Shown here: positions 48,334 to 57,426 of the stretch, in pieces
Layout: the number at the start of each line of letters is the position of its first letter
Numbering within the stretch: position 1 is the stretch's first letter
Origin: Pseudomonadota bacterium
GTDB taxonomy: Bacteria; Pseudomonadota; Alphaproteobacteria; Sphingomonadales; Sphingomonadaceae
Assembly (NCBI GenBank): GCA_023400405.1
Contig: JAEXFD010000023.1
Coordinates: 1-64,000 of the forward strand
Length of the DNA stretch: 64,000 bases
Reading direction: 5' to 3'
Translations under genes and position numbers: made by a program
Notes under the pieces: model-generated
The model's input: only the letters and a program-made list of their open reading frames with translations
Database searches by the model: none
Told to the model about the DNA's origin: nothing

Positions 48334-48849
48334 TCAGGCGTCGGCGGGCGGGGTCTGCTCCGAGACCTCGTCGGCGACCGCTTCGGCCTCCGGCGTCGCT
48401 TCCTCGGTGGCAGCTTCGACCTCGGCGGCCATCACCGCTTCGGCTTCCTCGTTTGAGCCCTCGGCAGGCGCCGACGCAGCAGCAGCGGCCTCGGCAGCGG
48501 CTTCCTCGGCAGCCTTGGCCTTCTCGGCACGCTCCTCGGCGCGCTCCTTGGCCTTCTCGCCCGGCTCAGCCTTTTTCGGGTTGCTGCGCGCGGCGCGCTC
48601 CTTGAGGCCGGCGGCATCGAGGAAGCGGGCGACGCGATCGGTCGGCTGCGCGCCGACGCTCAGCCAATGCTTGGCGCGATCGCCGTCGAGCTTGATGCGC
48701 TCGGGCGAATCCTTGGCGAGCAGCGGATTGTAGGTGCCGATCTTCTCGATGAACTTGCCGTCGCGCGGGGACCGCGCATCGGCGATCACGATGCGGTAAT
48801 AAGGACGCTTCTTCGAACCGCCGCGCGACAGACGCATGGAAAGGGCCAT
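48334..48849 (-). CDS. rpsP: Small-subunit ribosomal protein S16
   Basis: A 171-residue S16. The ribosomal part occupies residues 1-85: SMRLSRGGSKKRPYYRIVIA, then KIGTYNPLLAKD and AQPTDRVARFLDAAGL. A long low-complexity tail of Ala/Glu/Lys follows. Such tails occur in alphaproteobacterial S16 but this one is about as long as the core. It lies between ffh and rimM, the usual order, with a palindromic repeat in the ffh-rpsP gap. Confidence 0.97.
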   Translation of the reverse strand: MALSMRLSRGGSKKRPYYRIVIADARSPRDGKFIEKIGTYNPLLAKDSPERIKLDGDRAKHWLSVGAQPTDRVARFLDAAGLKERAARSNPKKAEPGEKAKERAEERAEKAKAAEEAAAEAAAAASAPAEGSNEEAEAVMAAEVEAATEEATPEAEAVADEVSEQTPPADA

Positions 48850-48873
48850 TACTTCTTCCTTCTTCTTATCTTC

Positions 48874-48949
48874 GTCACCCGGCGAAAGCCGGGGTCTTGT
48901 GGTTGCTGGGTACTCTACCGCCTGAGATCCCAGCTTTCGCTGGGATGAC
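48874..48949. repeat. Palindromic repeat family 2
   Basis: GTCACCCGGCGAAAGCCGGG with its outer bases, a 30-bp spacer, then GAGATCCCAGC, TTTC and GCTGGGATGAC. Each half is a hairpin with a GAAA tetraloop (one per strand), framed GTC and GAC. It fills the gap between ffh and rpsP. Relatives: 63277-63355 and, degenerate, 28496-28537. Confidence 0.7.
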
Positions 48950-48951
48950 GG

Positions 48952-50445
48952 TCATTTCTTCTTCAAAAAATTCTCGAAACCGGGGGGCAGGTTGGCGCCG
49001 CCGGGAAGGCCCGGCAGGCCGCCGGCACCGCCGCCCATCTTGCCCATCATCTCGCCGAGCTCGGGGCCGCCCAGCGCATTGCCGACGCCGCCCATGCCGC
49101 CGCCGGGTCCGCCCTTGCCGAGCAGGCCGGCCAGACCCTTGAGGCCGCCCATCTTCTTGATCCGCTTCATCGCGGTCTGCATCTCGAGATGCATCTTCAA
49201 GAGCTTGTTGACGTCCTGGACGGTGGTGCCCGAGCCCTTGGCGATGCGGATCTTGCGCTTGGCGTTGATCAGCTCGGGCTTGGCGCGCTCCTTGACGGTC
49301 ATCGAGGTGATCATCGCGTCCATGCGCAGCAGCACCTTGTCGCCGCCGGCCTGATCGACTGCCGCCTGGGCCTTCTTCATGCCCGGGATCATGCCGGCGA
49401 GCGCGCCGATGCCGCCCATCCGGCGCATCTGGGCGAGCTGGCCGCGCAGGTCGTTCATGTCGAACTTCCCCTTGGCCAGCCGCTCGGCCATCCGCTCGGC
49501 ATCTTCCTCCTGGATCGCCGCCGCGGCCTTCTCGACGAGGCTGACGACGTCGCCCATGCCGAGAATGCGGCCGGCAACGCGCTTGGGATGGAAGGGCTCG
49601 ATCTGATCGAGCTTCTCGCCCATGCCGGCGAACTTGATCGGCTTGCCGGTGACGGCGCGCATCGACAGCGCCGCGCCGCCGCGGGCATCGCCGTCCATGC
49701 GGGTGAGGATCACGCCGGTGAGCGGCACCTGCGCCGAGAAGCTCGACGCGACGTTCACCGCGTCCTGGCCGGTGAGGCTATCGACGACGAGCAGGATCTC
49801 GTTGGGCTTCGCGATGTCCGCGACCGCCTTCATCTCGTCCATCAGCGCCTGGTCGACATGAAGTCGGCCGGCGGTGTCGAGCATCAGCACGTCATAGCCC
49901 TGGAGCTTGGCGGACTGGAGCGCGCGGCGGGCGATGTCGACCGGCTGCTGGCCGGCGACGATCGGCAGCGTCGCCACCTCGGTCTGGGTGCCGAGCACCG
50001 CGAGCTGTTCCTGCGCGGCCGGACGGTTCACGTCCAGCGACGCCATCATCACCTTCTTGCCCTGGCTCTTGCTGAGCAGCCTGGCGAGCTTGGCGGTGGT
50101 CGTGGTCTTGCCCGAGCCCTGGAGACCGACGAGCATCACCACCGCGGGCGGGGTGACTTCGAGCGCGAGCTCGGCGGTGTCCGGCCCGAGCATGTCGACC
50201 AGCGCGTCATGGACGATCTTGACGACCTGCTGGCCCGGCGTGACCGAGCGGAGGACCTGCTGGCCCACCGCCTGCTCGGTCACCTTATCGACGAACTCGC
50301 GGGCCACCGGCAGCGCGACGTCGGCTTCGAGCAGCGCGATGCGCACTTCGCGCATCGCTGCCCGGACATCGGCTTCGTTCAGTGCGCCGCGACCGCGCAG
50401 GCGCTCGAAGACGCCGCCTAGCCGATCGCTCAGACTCTCGAACAT
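48952..50445 (-). CDS. ffh: Signal recognition particle GTPase Ffh
   Basis: A 497-residue Ffh starting MFESLSDRLG. The N domain is followed by the G domain with GLQGSGKTTTTAKLARLL, SLDVNRPAAQEQL, DTAGRLHVD and ILTRMDGDARGG. The Met-rich M domain contains GSGTTVQDVNKLLKMHLEM, which binds 4.5S RNA, and a Gly/Met-rich tail ends LKKK. It targets nascent membrane proteins to FtsY, encoded 4 kb away in this window. It is the first gene of the ribosomal/SRP block on this strand. Confidence 0.98.
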   Translation of the reverse strand: MFESLSDRLGGVFERLRGRGALNEADVRAAMREVRIALLEADVALPVAREFVDKVTEQAVGQQVLRSVTPGQQVVKIVHDALVDMLGPDTAELALEVTPPAVVMLVGLQGSGKTTTTAKLARLLSKSQGKKVMMASLDVNRPAAQEQLAVLGTQTEVATLPIVAGQQPVDIARRALQSAKLQGYDVLMLDTAGRLHVDQALMDEMKAVADIAKPNEILLVVDSLTGQDAVNVASSFSAQVPLTGVILTRMDGDARGGAALSMRAVTGKPIKFAGMGEKLDQIEPFHPKRVAGRILGMGDVVSLVEKAAAAIQEEDAERMAERLAKGKFDMNDLRGQLAQMRRMGGIGALAGMIPGMKKAQAAVDQAGGDKVLLRMDAMITSMTVKERAKPELINAKRKIRIAKGSGTTVQDVNKLLKMHLEMQTAMKRIKKMGGLKGLAGLLGKGGPGGGMGGVGNALGGPELGEMMGKMGGGAGGLPGLPGGANLPPGFENFLKKK

Positions 50446-50719
50446 GGGACCCAAGACACTCCAAATCCAAACCGCGACTCGCCAAACGCAAAACGCGCCG
50501 GCGGACGAAACCTCGTCGGCCGGCGTCACCCCTCAGGGTGGCCTGTCTCGCGTTCGCCATGGAACGGTTGCGGCTGCCCCTATCGGATTGCGGCCGTGGA
50601 GGCAAGTCCGCCCGCAGCAGACGAAAAATGTTGCGGTTTCGAGACGCAACTTAACCCGTTCTATACCCTGGCCGTGGGAAGGCCCGTCAGGTTTGGAGCT
50701 TTGGGGGTGAGATCCGGGG

Positions 50720-52354
50720 ATGACGCTGGATCAGGATGAATTGGCGATGCGGAGCGATCCGGCGCGGCCAGGCCTGTTGTCGGGGGCCGTCAGCGTCGCA
50801 GCCATCCTGCTGTTCGTCGGCACCGGCAGCGCCGTGCTGTCGAAAACGCTCCAGCATTACTTCCAAGGCGGCGAGCCGGCCGATCGGATGCTGGTCATCG
50901 CGCTGCTGCTCAACGTCGCGCTGATCCTGATCGGCTGGCGTCGCCACGCCGCGCTGAGCGAGGAAGTGCAGATTCGCGCCGCCGCCGAGGAGCGCGCCCA
51001 CCATCTGGCGAGCCGCGATCCCCTTACCGGCTTCCTCAATCGCCGGAGCCTTGCCGAAGAAGGCGCGGCGATGTTCGTCCGGGCCCATCGCCGCCGCAAG
51101 GCGATGGCGATGCTGATGCTCGACCTCGATCATTTCAAGACGATCAACGACATGCACGGCCATGCCGTGGGCGACGCGCTGTTGCGCACCGTTGCGGCGG
51201 AGATCGCCCAGGTGATGCCGCCGATCGCCCTCACCGCCCGGCTGGGCGGGGACGAATTCGCCTGCGGATTCCTGTTCGACCCGAGCGAACCGGCCGTTGT
51301 CGAGCGCATCGCCGACAAGCTGGTGAGCCGCATGGCCCAGCCTTTCGAGGCCGAAGGCTTCCGGCTGCACATCTCCTGCTCGCTCGGCATCGCCCGATCC
51401 GACTTCGACTGCCCGAGCATCGACGCGCTGATCCGTTCGGCCGACATCGCGATGTATGCCGCGAAGAAATCGGGCCGCAACCGCTGCGCCTGGTTCGATC
51501 AATCGATGGAACGCGAGCTTCAGGTCCGCAACGAGCTGGAAAGCGGCTTGCGCATCGCCATCCCGCGCGGAGAAGTCGTCCCCTATTTCGAGCAGCAGAT
51601 CGACCTTTCGACGGGGCGGCTGCACGGATTCGAAGTGCTCGCCCGCTGGGAGCATCCGCAGCGCGGGCTGATCAGTCCCGAACAGTTCATCCCGATCGCC
51701 GAAGAAACCGGCATGATCTCCGACCTGTCGCTGTCGATCATGCGTCAGGCCTTTCTGGCGGCGCGCGACTGGGACCCGTCCATCGGCCTGTCGATCAACA
51801 TCTCGCCCTGGCAGCTGCGCGACGCCTGGCTGGCGCAGAAGATCATCAAGGTGCTGACCGAAACCGGCTTCCCGGCGAGCCGCCTGGAAGTCGAGATCAC
51901 CGAGAGTTCGCTGTTCGACAATCTGCCGCTCGCCCAGTCGATCGTCGGCAGCCTGAAGAACCAGGGCGTGCGGCTGGCGCTCGACGATTTCGGCACGGGC
52001 TATTCGAGCCTTGCGCACCTGCGCGCGCTTCCGTTCGATCGGATCAAGATCGACAAGAGCTTCGTCACTTCGATCAACGACAGCCCCGATTCGGCGGCGA
52101 TCGTCAATGCCATCGCGCGGCTGGGCGAAAGCCTGAACCTGCCGGTGACGGCGGAGGGCGTCGAGGATGCGGCGATCGAGGAGCGGCTGCGCGCGATCGG
52201 CTGCGCCAAGGCGCAGGGCTGGCTCTATGGCCGGCCGCTGTCGGTGAGCGGCGTGCGCCGCCTGCTGGCCGAACGGCGGCTGATCCAACAGCCGATGGCG
52301 GTGACCGCGCCGACCCCGGCCGACGCCGCTACCAGCCAGCGCCTGGCTGGCTGA
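50720..52354 (+). CDS. Membrane-bound GGDEF-EAL (EVL) cyclic-di-GMP protein
   Basis: A 544-residue signalling protein. Two hydrophobic helices (residues 21-43 and 58-75) precede a GGDEF domain with intact ARLGGDEFACGF, and an EAL domain in which the motif reads EVL (GFEVLARWEHP). The EAL catalytic residues appear kept: NISPWQL, ESSLFDN and DDFGTGYSSLAHL. It could both make and degrade c-di-GMP, with phosphodiesterase likely retained. No sensory domain is seen, only a short periplasmic loop. Its 3' end overlaps the DUF924 gene by 26 bp. Confidence 0.9.
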   Translation: MTLDQDELAMRSDPARPGLLSGAVSVAAILLFVGTGSAVLSKTLQHYFQGGEPADRMLVIALLLNVALILIGWRRHAALSEEVQIRAAAEERAHHLASRDPLTGFLNRRSLAEEGAAMFVRAHRRRKAMAMLMLDLDHFKTINDMHGHAVGDALLRTVAAEIAQVMPPIALTARLGGDEFACGFLFDPSEPAVVERIADKLVSRMAQPFEAEGFRLHISCSLGIARSDFDCPSIDALIRSADIAMYAAKKSGRNRCAWFDQSMERELQVRNELESGLRIAIPRGEVVPYFEQQIDLSTGRLHGFEVLARWEHPQRGLISPEQFIPIAEETGMISDLSLSIMRQAFLAARDWDPSIGLSINISPWQLRDAWLAQKIIKVLTETGFPASRLEVEITESSLFDNLPLAQSIVGSLKNQGVRLALDDFGTGYSSLAHLRALPFDRIKIDKSFVTSINDSPDSAAIVNAIARLGESLNLPVTAEGVEDAAIEERLRAIGCAKAQGWLYGRPLSVSGVRRLLAERRLIQQPMAVTAPTPADAATSQRLAG

Positions 52355-52904
52355 GGAACGCTTCCTCTTCCGGCGTGGCGGCCCGGCCGAGCGCCTGGTT
52401 GCGACTCGGGAAACGGCCGAAACGGGCAATTACTTCGGCATGCTTGCGGGCGTAATCGAGCCATTCGGCATTGCCCAGCGTGGCGATCCTGGCGACGCTC
52501 AGCGCCTGCATCGCGCCATCCTCGGCATGTTCGAGCGGCAGATAGACGAACAGGCGACGCTCCGGCGGCAGGGTCTTGTCCCATCCCCTGCCGATCGCGT
52601 CCTGCGCGAGTTCGAGCGCGAGCGGATCGGCGGCGAAGGCCTCGGCGCGGCCGCGATGGATGTTGCGGCTGAACTGATCGAGCAGGAGGATCGCGGCGAG
52701 CAGCGTATCGGGATCGTCGCGCCAGCCCCTGGCGCCGGTTTGCAGCACCGCGTCGCGCCAGGTGCCGAAGCGCGTGGCGATTTCGGCATCCAGCTTCGCC
52801 GACACCGCGAAATGCTGCTCGGGCGTCAGGGCGAACCAGAAGCCGAGCACTGCGCGGGCCTTCGCGTGGACATCGCCCGCCGCTGCCCCTAGATCGTCCG
52901 CCAA
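52329..52904 (-). CDS. DUF924 family protein
   Basis: A 191-residue all-helical protein of the TPR-like DUF924 group: VLGFWFALTPEQHF, LAAILLLDQFSRNIHRG, RRLFVYLPLEHAED and NRNQALGR-like end sequence FPSRNQALGR. The role is unknown. The start is TTG with GAGGGG six bases upstream. The TTG shares its first base with the A of the mtaB ATG on the other strand. Its 3' end overlaps the GGDEF-EVL gene. Confidence 0.87.
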   Translation of the reverse strand: MADDLGAAAGDVHAKARAVLGFWFALTPEQHFAVSAKLDAEIATRFGTWRDAVLQTGARGWRDDPDTLLAAILLLDQFSRNIHRGRAEAFAADPLALELAQDAIGRGWDKTLPPERRLFVYLPLEHAEDGAMQALSVARIATLGNAEWLDYARKHAEVIARFGRFPSRNQALGRAATPEEEAFLSQPGAGW

Positions 52905-54130
52905 TGCCGTCCCCTCATGTCATCAGCCTGGGCTGCCGCCTGAATCTCGCCGAGAGCGAGACGATCCGCGCGCTGCTGCCCGGGCGCGACACGGTCGTGG
53001 TCAATAGTTGCGCCGTCACCAACGAGGCCGTCAAGCAGACGCGCCAGGCGATCCGCCGGGCGCGGCGCGAGCGGCCGGGGGCCGAATTGGTCGTCACGGG
53101 CTGCGCGGCGCAGATCGATCCGGATGCGTTCGCGGCGATGCCCGAGGTCGATCGGGTGATCGGCAATGCCGACAAGCTGCGCGCGCCGGCCTGGGCGTCG
53201 GCCGCGCCGGTGATCGTGCAGGATATCATGGCGGTGCGCGAGACGGCGCCGCACCTCGCCGCCGCCTTCTCCACCCATGCCCGTGCTTTCGTCGAAGTGC
53301 AGAATGGCTGCGACCATCGCTGCACCTTTTGCGCGATCCCCTATGGCCGGGGGAACAGCCGGTCGGTGCCCGCCGGGGCGGTGATCGACCGGGTGGCGAT
53401 GCTCGCCGAGAGTCATGGCGAAGTGGTGCTGACCGGCGTCGACCTGACCAGCTATGGCCCCGACCTGCCCGGCACGCCGAGCCTCGGCCAGCTGGTCGAG
53501 CGGATCCTTGCGCATGTCCCGCGGCTGAAGCGCCTGCGGCTCTCCTCGCTAGACGGAGTCGAAGTCGATGAGCGGCTGTTCGCGCTGCTGACGCAGGAGC
53601 CGCGGGTGATGCCGCACGTGCATCTCTCGCTCCAGGCCGGCGACGACATGGTGCTCAAGCGGATGAAGCGGCGGCACAGCCGGGCGCAATCGGTGGCACT
53701 CACCGAGCGGCTGCTGGCGGCCCGGCCGGAGATCGCGATCGGCGCGGACCTGATCGCCGGCTTTCCGACCGAGGACGAGGCGATGGCGGCCAACACGCGC
53801 GCGCTGATCGCGGAGTGCGGCATCGTCCATGCCCATATCTTCCCCTATTCGCCGCGCACCGGCACGCCCGCGGCGCGGATGCCGCAGGTCGCGCCGGCGG
53901 TGGTCAAGGCACGCGCCGCGGCGCTGCGTACCGAAGCCGCGCGGTTCCGCTCGGCCTGGCTGCAAAGCCTGGTAGGCAGCACGCAGCAAGTGCTGGTAGA
54001 GCGCCCCGGCGACCGCGGTCATGCCGGCAATTTTGCGGAAGTTCGCCTGTCCCCCCACCCGCCCGGAGAAGTTGTGAGCGTCAGGATCGAGACTGTGATG
54101 GACGGAAAGCTTGTGGGGAGCGTCGCATGA
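52904..54130 (+). CDS. mtaB: tRNA (N6-threonylcarbamoyladenosine37-C2)-methylthiotransferase MtaB
   Basis: A 408-residue radical SAM methylthiotransferase. The N-terminal UPF0004 domain has SLGCRLNLAESE and NSCAVTNEAVKQTRQAIRR with its cluster cysteines. The radical SAM motif is CDHRCTFC near residue 137, followed by IPYGRGNSRSVP. It converts t6A to ms2t6A at position 37 of ANN-reading tRNAs. The C-terminal TRAM domain is short. The stop overlaps the ftsY start in ATGA, a common alphaproteobacterial arrangement. Confidence 0.95.
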   Translation: MPSPHVISLGCRLNLAESETIRALLPGRDTVVVNSCAVTNEAVKQTRQAIRRARRERPGAELVVTGCAAQIDPDAFAAMPEVDRVIGNADKLRAPAWASAAPVIVQDIMAVRETAPHLAAAFSTHARAFVEVQNGCDHRCTFCAIPYGRGNSRSVPAGAVIDRVAMLAESHGEVVLTGVDLTSYGPDLPGTPSLGQLVERILAHVPRLKRLRLSSLDGVEVDERLFALLTQEPRVMPHVHLSLQAGDDMVLKRMKRRHSRAQSVALTERLLAARPEIAIGADLIAGFPTEDEAMAANTRALIAECGIVHAHIFPYSPRTGTPAARMPQVAPAVVKARAAALRTEAARFRSAWLQSLVGSTQQVLVERPGDRGHAGNFAEVRLSPHPPGEVVSVRIETVMDGKLVGSVA

Positions 54131-55062
54131 GCACCCCCTCCTGGCACCAGCGGCTGCTCGGCGGCTTTCGCAAGACCTCGGACCGGCTGATCGGCAATCT
54201 CGCCGGGCTCGGCCTTGCCCGGCTCGACGATGCGACGCTCGACGAGATCGAGGAGGCGCTGATTGCGTCCGACCTTGGCCCGGCCACGGCGGCGCGGGTG
54301 CGCACGCGGCTCGCCGAGGGACAGTATGAGCGCAACATGGAGGAACTCGGCGTCCGCCTGGTCGTCGCCGAGGAAGTCGCCAAGGTGCTTGAGCCGGTCG
54401 CCAAGGGCTTGGAGATCGAGGCGTTTCCGCGGCCGCAGGTGATCCTGGTGATCGGAGTCAACGGATCGGGCAAGACCACGACGATCGCCAAGCTCGCCAA
54501 TCTGCTGATGGAACAGGATTATTCGGTGATGCTCGCCGCCGGCGACACCTTCCGCGCCGCCGCGATCGGCCAGCTGCGCACCTGGGCCGAGCGGATCGGC
54601 GTGCCCATCGTCTCGGGCGCCGAGGGCGGCGATGCCGCGGGGATCGTGTTCGAAGCGGTGAAGAAGGCGACCGAGATCGGCACCGACGTGCTGATCGTCG
54701 ACACCGCCGGCCGGCTGCAGAACAAGCGCGAGCTGATGGACGAGCTCGCCAAGATCCGCCGCGTGCTCGGCCGGCTCAATCCGGCGGCGCCGCACGACGT
54801 GGTGCTGGTGCTCGACGCGACCACCGGCCAGAACGCGCTCTCGCAGATCGAAGTGTTCAAGGAAGTGGCCGGGGTGACCGGCCTCGTCATGACCAAGCTC
54901 GACGGCACCGCGCGCGGCGGCGTGCTGGTTGCCGCAGCCGAGAAATACGGGCTGCCGATCCATGCGATCGGCGTGGGCGAGAAGGTCGACGACCTGCGCC
55001 CGTTCGACCCGCAGGAAGTCGCGCGGATCATCGCCGGCGTGGAGGAAGTGTCCCATGGCTGA
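54127..55062 (+). CDS. ftsY: Signal recognition particle receptor FtsY
   Basis: A 311-residue FtsY of the compact alphaproteobacterial type with no long acidic N-domain. LDDATLDEIEEALIASDLGP is the N domain. The G domain has VIGVNGSGKTTTIAKLA, AAGDTFRAAAIGQLRTW, DTAGRLQNKRELMDEL and TKLDGTARGG. It docks Ffh-ribosome complexes at the inner membrane. It overlaps mtaB upstream and yciB downstream by 8 bp, so all three are translationally linked. Confidence 0.97.
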   Translation: MSTPSWHQRLLGGFRKTSDRLIGNLAGLGLARLDDATLDEIEEALIASDLGPATAARVRTRLAEGQYERNMEELGVRLVVAEEVAKVLEPVAKGLEIEAFPRPQVILVIGVNGSGKTTTIAKLANLLMEQDYSVMLAAGDTFRAAAIGQLRTWAERIGVPIVSGAEGGDAAGIVFEAVKKATEIGTDVLIVDTAGRLQNKRELMDELAKIRRVLGRLNPAAPHDVVLVLDATTGQNALSQIEVFKEVAGVTGLVMTKLDGTARGGVLVAAAEKYGLPIHAIGVGEKVDDLRPFDPQEVARIIAGVEEVSHG

Positions 55063-55669
55063 GGCCAAACCCGCTGCGCCCGGCGTGCGCATGCTAATCG
55101 ATTACGGGCCGCTCGCGGTGTTCTTCGCCGTGAATTCGCTGACCAGCGGGCCGGTGATCGCGCGGATCTTCGCGGCGACGATCGCCTTCATGGTGGCGAT
55201 GGCGGCGGCGATCGCGCTTTCCTGGTGGAAGACGCGCCACGTCTCGCCGATGCTGTGGATCACTGCCGCCTTCGTGCTGATCTTCGGCGGGCTGACGCTC
55301 TATTTCCACGACCAGACCTTCATCCAGATCAAGCCGACGATCATCTACGCGATGTTCGCGGTGGTGCTCGGCTATGGCGTGATCGCCGACAAGCCGCTGC
55401 TCCAGATGCTGCTGGAGACGGCCTATCCCGGGCTTTCGGCCAAGGGCTGGCGGCTGCTGACGATCAACTGGGCACTCTTCTTCGTCGCCGCCGCAGTGGC
55501 AAACGAAGCGGTGCGCCATTTCGTCACCTGGGACCAATGGGTGGTCTTCAAGACCTGGGTGATGATTCCGGCGACGCTGGTGTTCGCCGCGCTCAACATC
55601 CCAATGCTGCTCAAGCACGGGCTGCAGCTGGAAAAGCCCGAAGAGGCGCCGATCCCGCCGCAGGAGTGA
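55055..55669 (+). CDS. yciB: Inner-membrane protein YciB / septation protein A family
   Basis: A 204-residue membrane protein with five or six hydrophobic segments. LIDYGPLAVFFAVN, the central DQTFIQIKPTIIYAMFAVVL, RLLTINWALFFVAAAVANEA and FKTWVMIPATLVFAALNIPM follow the family. YciB (IspZ) takes part in envelope biogenesis and cell division in gammaproteobacteria. The start overlaps the last codons of ftsY. The ClC gene follows after 7 bp. Confidence 0.93.
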   Translation: MAEAKPAAPGVRMLIDYGPLAVFFAVNSLTSGPVIARIFAATIAFMVAMAAAIALSWWKTRHVSPMLWITAAFVLIFGGLTLYFHDQTFIQIKPTIIYAMFAVVLGYGVIADKPLLQMLLETAYPGLSAKGWRLLTINWALFFVAAAVANEAVRHFVTWDQWVVFKTWVMIPATLVFAALNIPMLLKHGLQLEKPEEAPIPPQE

Positions 55670-55676
55670 GCCGCGC

Positions 55677-57422
55677 ATGTCGCGCTCGCTCTATCGCACC
55701 GTGCGCGCCGCCAATGGGATGCGGCGGCTGATCCGCTCGAGTGGCTGGGGCTTCCTGGCGCTGGCACTGCTCGTCGGCATCGGTGCGGGCATCGCCGCGA
55801 TCGCGATCGGTCAGGTCTCTCGCGGCACCCAGCGGCTGTTGTTCGGCCTGGCGAGCGGCGAGCATCTAAGCGCCGCCGATGATGTCGCGCCCTGGCGGCT
55901 GATCGCGCTGCCGATCGGCGGCGCCCTGCTGGGGCTGACGATCTGGTGGCTGCGGCGGCGGCGCGCCGTCGATATCGTCGAGGCGAACGCGCTCCATGGC
56001 GGCCGCATCCCGGCGCGCGACACCGCGACGGTGGTCGGCCAGACGCTGCTCTCCAATGCCTTCGGCGCCTCGGTCGGCCTCGAGGCGGGCTACGCCCAGG
56101 CCGGCGGCGGGCTGGCCTCGCTGCTTGGCCAGAAGGTGAAGCTGCGCCGCGGCGACTTGCGCACGCTGATGGCGGCGGGCGCGGGTGCGGCGGTGAGCGC
56201 GGCGTTCGGCGCGCCGCTCACCGGCGCCTTCTATGCCTTCGAGATTGTGCTCGGCGCCTATAGCCCGGCAACCGTCGCGCCTGTGATGCTGGCCGCACTC
56301 TCCGCCGCGGTGCTCGCGCGCGGGCTCGGCATGACTCCCTATGTGATCGCGGCGGGGGGCATGCACCCGATCGGGACGGCGGACTATCTGCTCTATGCGC
56401 TTCTCGGGCTGATCTGCGCGGGCGTCGGCATCGCGCTGATGCGGCTGGTCTCGCTGGTCGAGCTCGGCGTGCGCCGCCTGCGCATCCCCCCTGCCCTCGC
56501 CCCGGCGCTGGGCGGGATGCTGCTGATTCCGCTGGCGCTGATCTCGCCGCAGACGCTGTCGGGCGGCCACGGCGCGCTCAATCTCGACATGGTCACCGAA
56601 GTCACGATCGCGGGACTGATGTTGACCATCGTCCTCAAGATGCTGGCGTCAGCCGTGTCGCTGGGCTTCGGCTTTCGCGGCGGGCTGTTCTTCGCCTCGC
56701 TGTTCCTCGGCTCGCTGATCGGCCGCCTCTACCAGGTCGTGCTCGCGCAAATCCCGCATCTCCACATCCTCGCACCCGACGATGCGACGGTGGTCGGCAT
56801 GGCGGCGCTCGCCGTGGCGGTGGTCGGCGGGCCGATGACGATGGCGCTGCTCGTCCTCGAAGTGACGCACGACTTCGCGATCACCGGCGTCACCGTCACC
56901 GCGGCACTGATCTCGGCGACGGTGGTCCGCGAGACCTTCGGCTACAGCTTCTCGACCTGGCGGCTGCACCTGCGCGGCGAGACGCTGCGCAGCGGCCGCG
57001 ACGTCGGCTGGATGCGCGCGCTGACCGCAGGGCAGATGATGCGCCGCGACGTCAAGCAGATTGCCGCGGACGTGAGCGTGACCGCCTTTCGCGAGCGCTT
57101 CCCGCTCGGATCGACGACGCGCGTCGTGCTGCGCGACGGCGAGGGCCGCTATGGCGGGATCGTCGAGACGGCGGCGGCCTGGTCGCCCGAAGTCGATCCT
57201 GCGGCCGAGATCGGCACGCTGGCGCAGCTGCGCGAGGCGCGGCTCGCCCCGGACTTGGGGATCGGCGAAGTGCTCGAACGCTTCGATCAGGTGGCGGCGG
57301 ACGATCTGGTCGTCACCGGATCCAACGGCGCGATCCTGGGCCTGATCACCGAGCGGCACGCGCGGCGGCGCTATGCCGAGGAGCTGGAGCGATCGCAGCG
57401 CGAGCTCTACGGCGAGGCGTGA
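55677..57422 (+). CDS. ClC-family anion channel/antiporter with C-terminal CBS-like region
   Basis: A 581-residue ClC protein. The three filter motifs are recognisable but altered: HGGRIPARD where GSGIP is usual, GASVGLEAGYAQ where GREGP is usual (the gating Glu is kept), and GFRGGLFFASLFLG where GxFxP is usual. Residues 440-570 form a soluble region with CBS features (ALTAGQMMRRD and GILGLITERHARRR-type segments). The Ser and Pro changes suggest altered anion selectivity, as in fluoride- or nitrate-type relatives. This is inference. It follows yciB closely and may be co-expressed. Confidence 0.87.
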   Translation: MSRSLYRTVRAANGMRRLIRSSGWGFLALALLVGIGAGIAAIAIGQVSRGTQRLLFGLASGEHLSAADDVAPWRLIALPIGGALLGLTIWWLRRRRAVDIVEANALHGGRIPARDTATVVGQTLLSNAFGASVGLEAGYAQAGGGLASLLGQKVKLRRGDLRTLMAAGAGAAVSAAFGAPLTGAFYAFEIVLGAYSPATVAPVMLAALSAAVLARGLGMTPYVIAAGGMHPIGTADYLLYALLGLICAGVGIALMRLVSLVELGVRRLRIPPALAPALGGMLLIPLALISPQTLSGGHGALNLDMVTEVTIAGLMLTIVLKMLASAVSLGFGFRGGLFFASLFLGSLIGRLYQVVLAQIPHLHILAPDDATVVGMAALAVAVVGGPMTMALLVLEVTHDFAITGVTVTAALISATVVRETFGYSFSTWRLHLRGETLRSGRDVGWMRALTAGQMMRRDVKQIAADVSVTAFRERFPLGSTTRVVLRDGEGRYGGIVETAAAWSPEVDPAAEIGTLAQLREARLAPDLGIGEVLERFDQVAADDLVVTGSNGAILGLITERHARRRYAEELERSQRELYGEA

Positions 57423-57426
57423 AGGA

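Noticed and set aside
49189..50421. A 410-codon plus-strand frame opposite ffh
   Set aside because: Ffh is unmistakable on the other strand. The frame has His/Asp/Leu-rich text without motifs.
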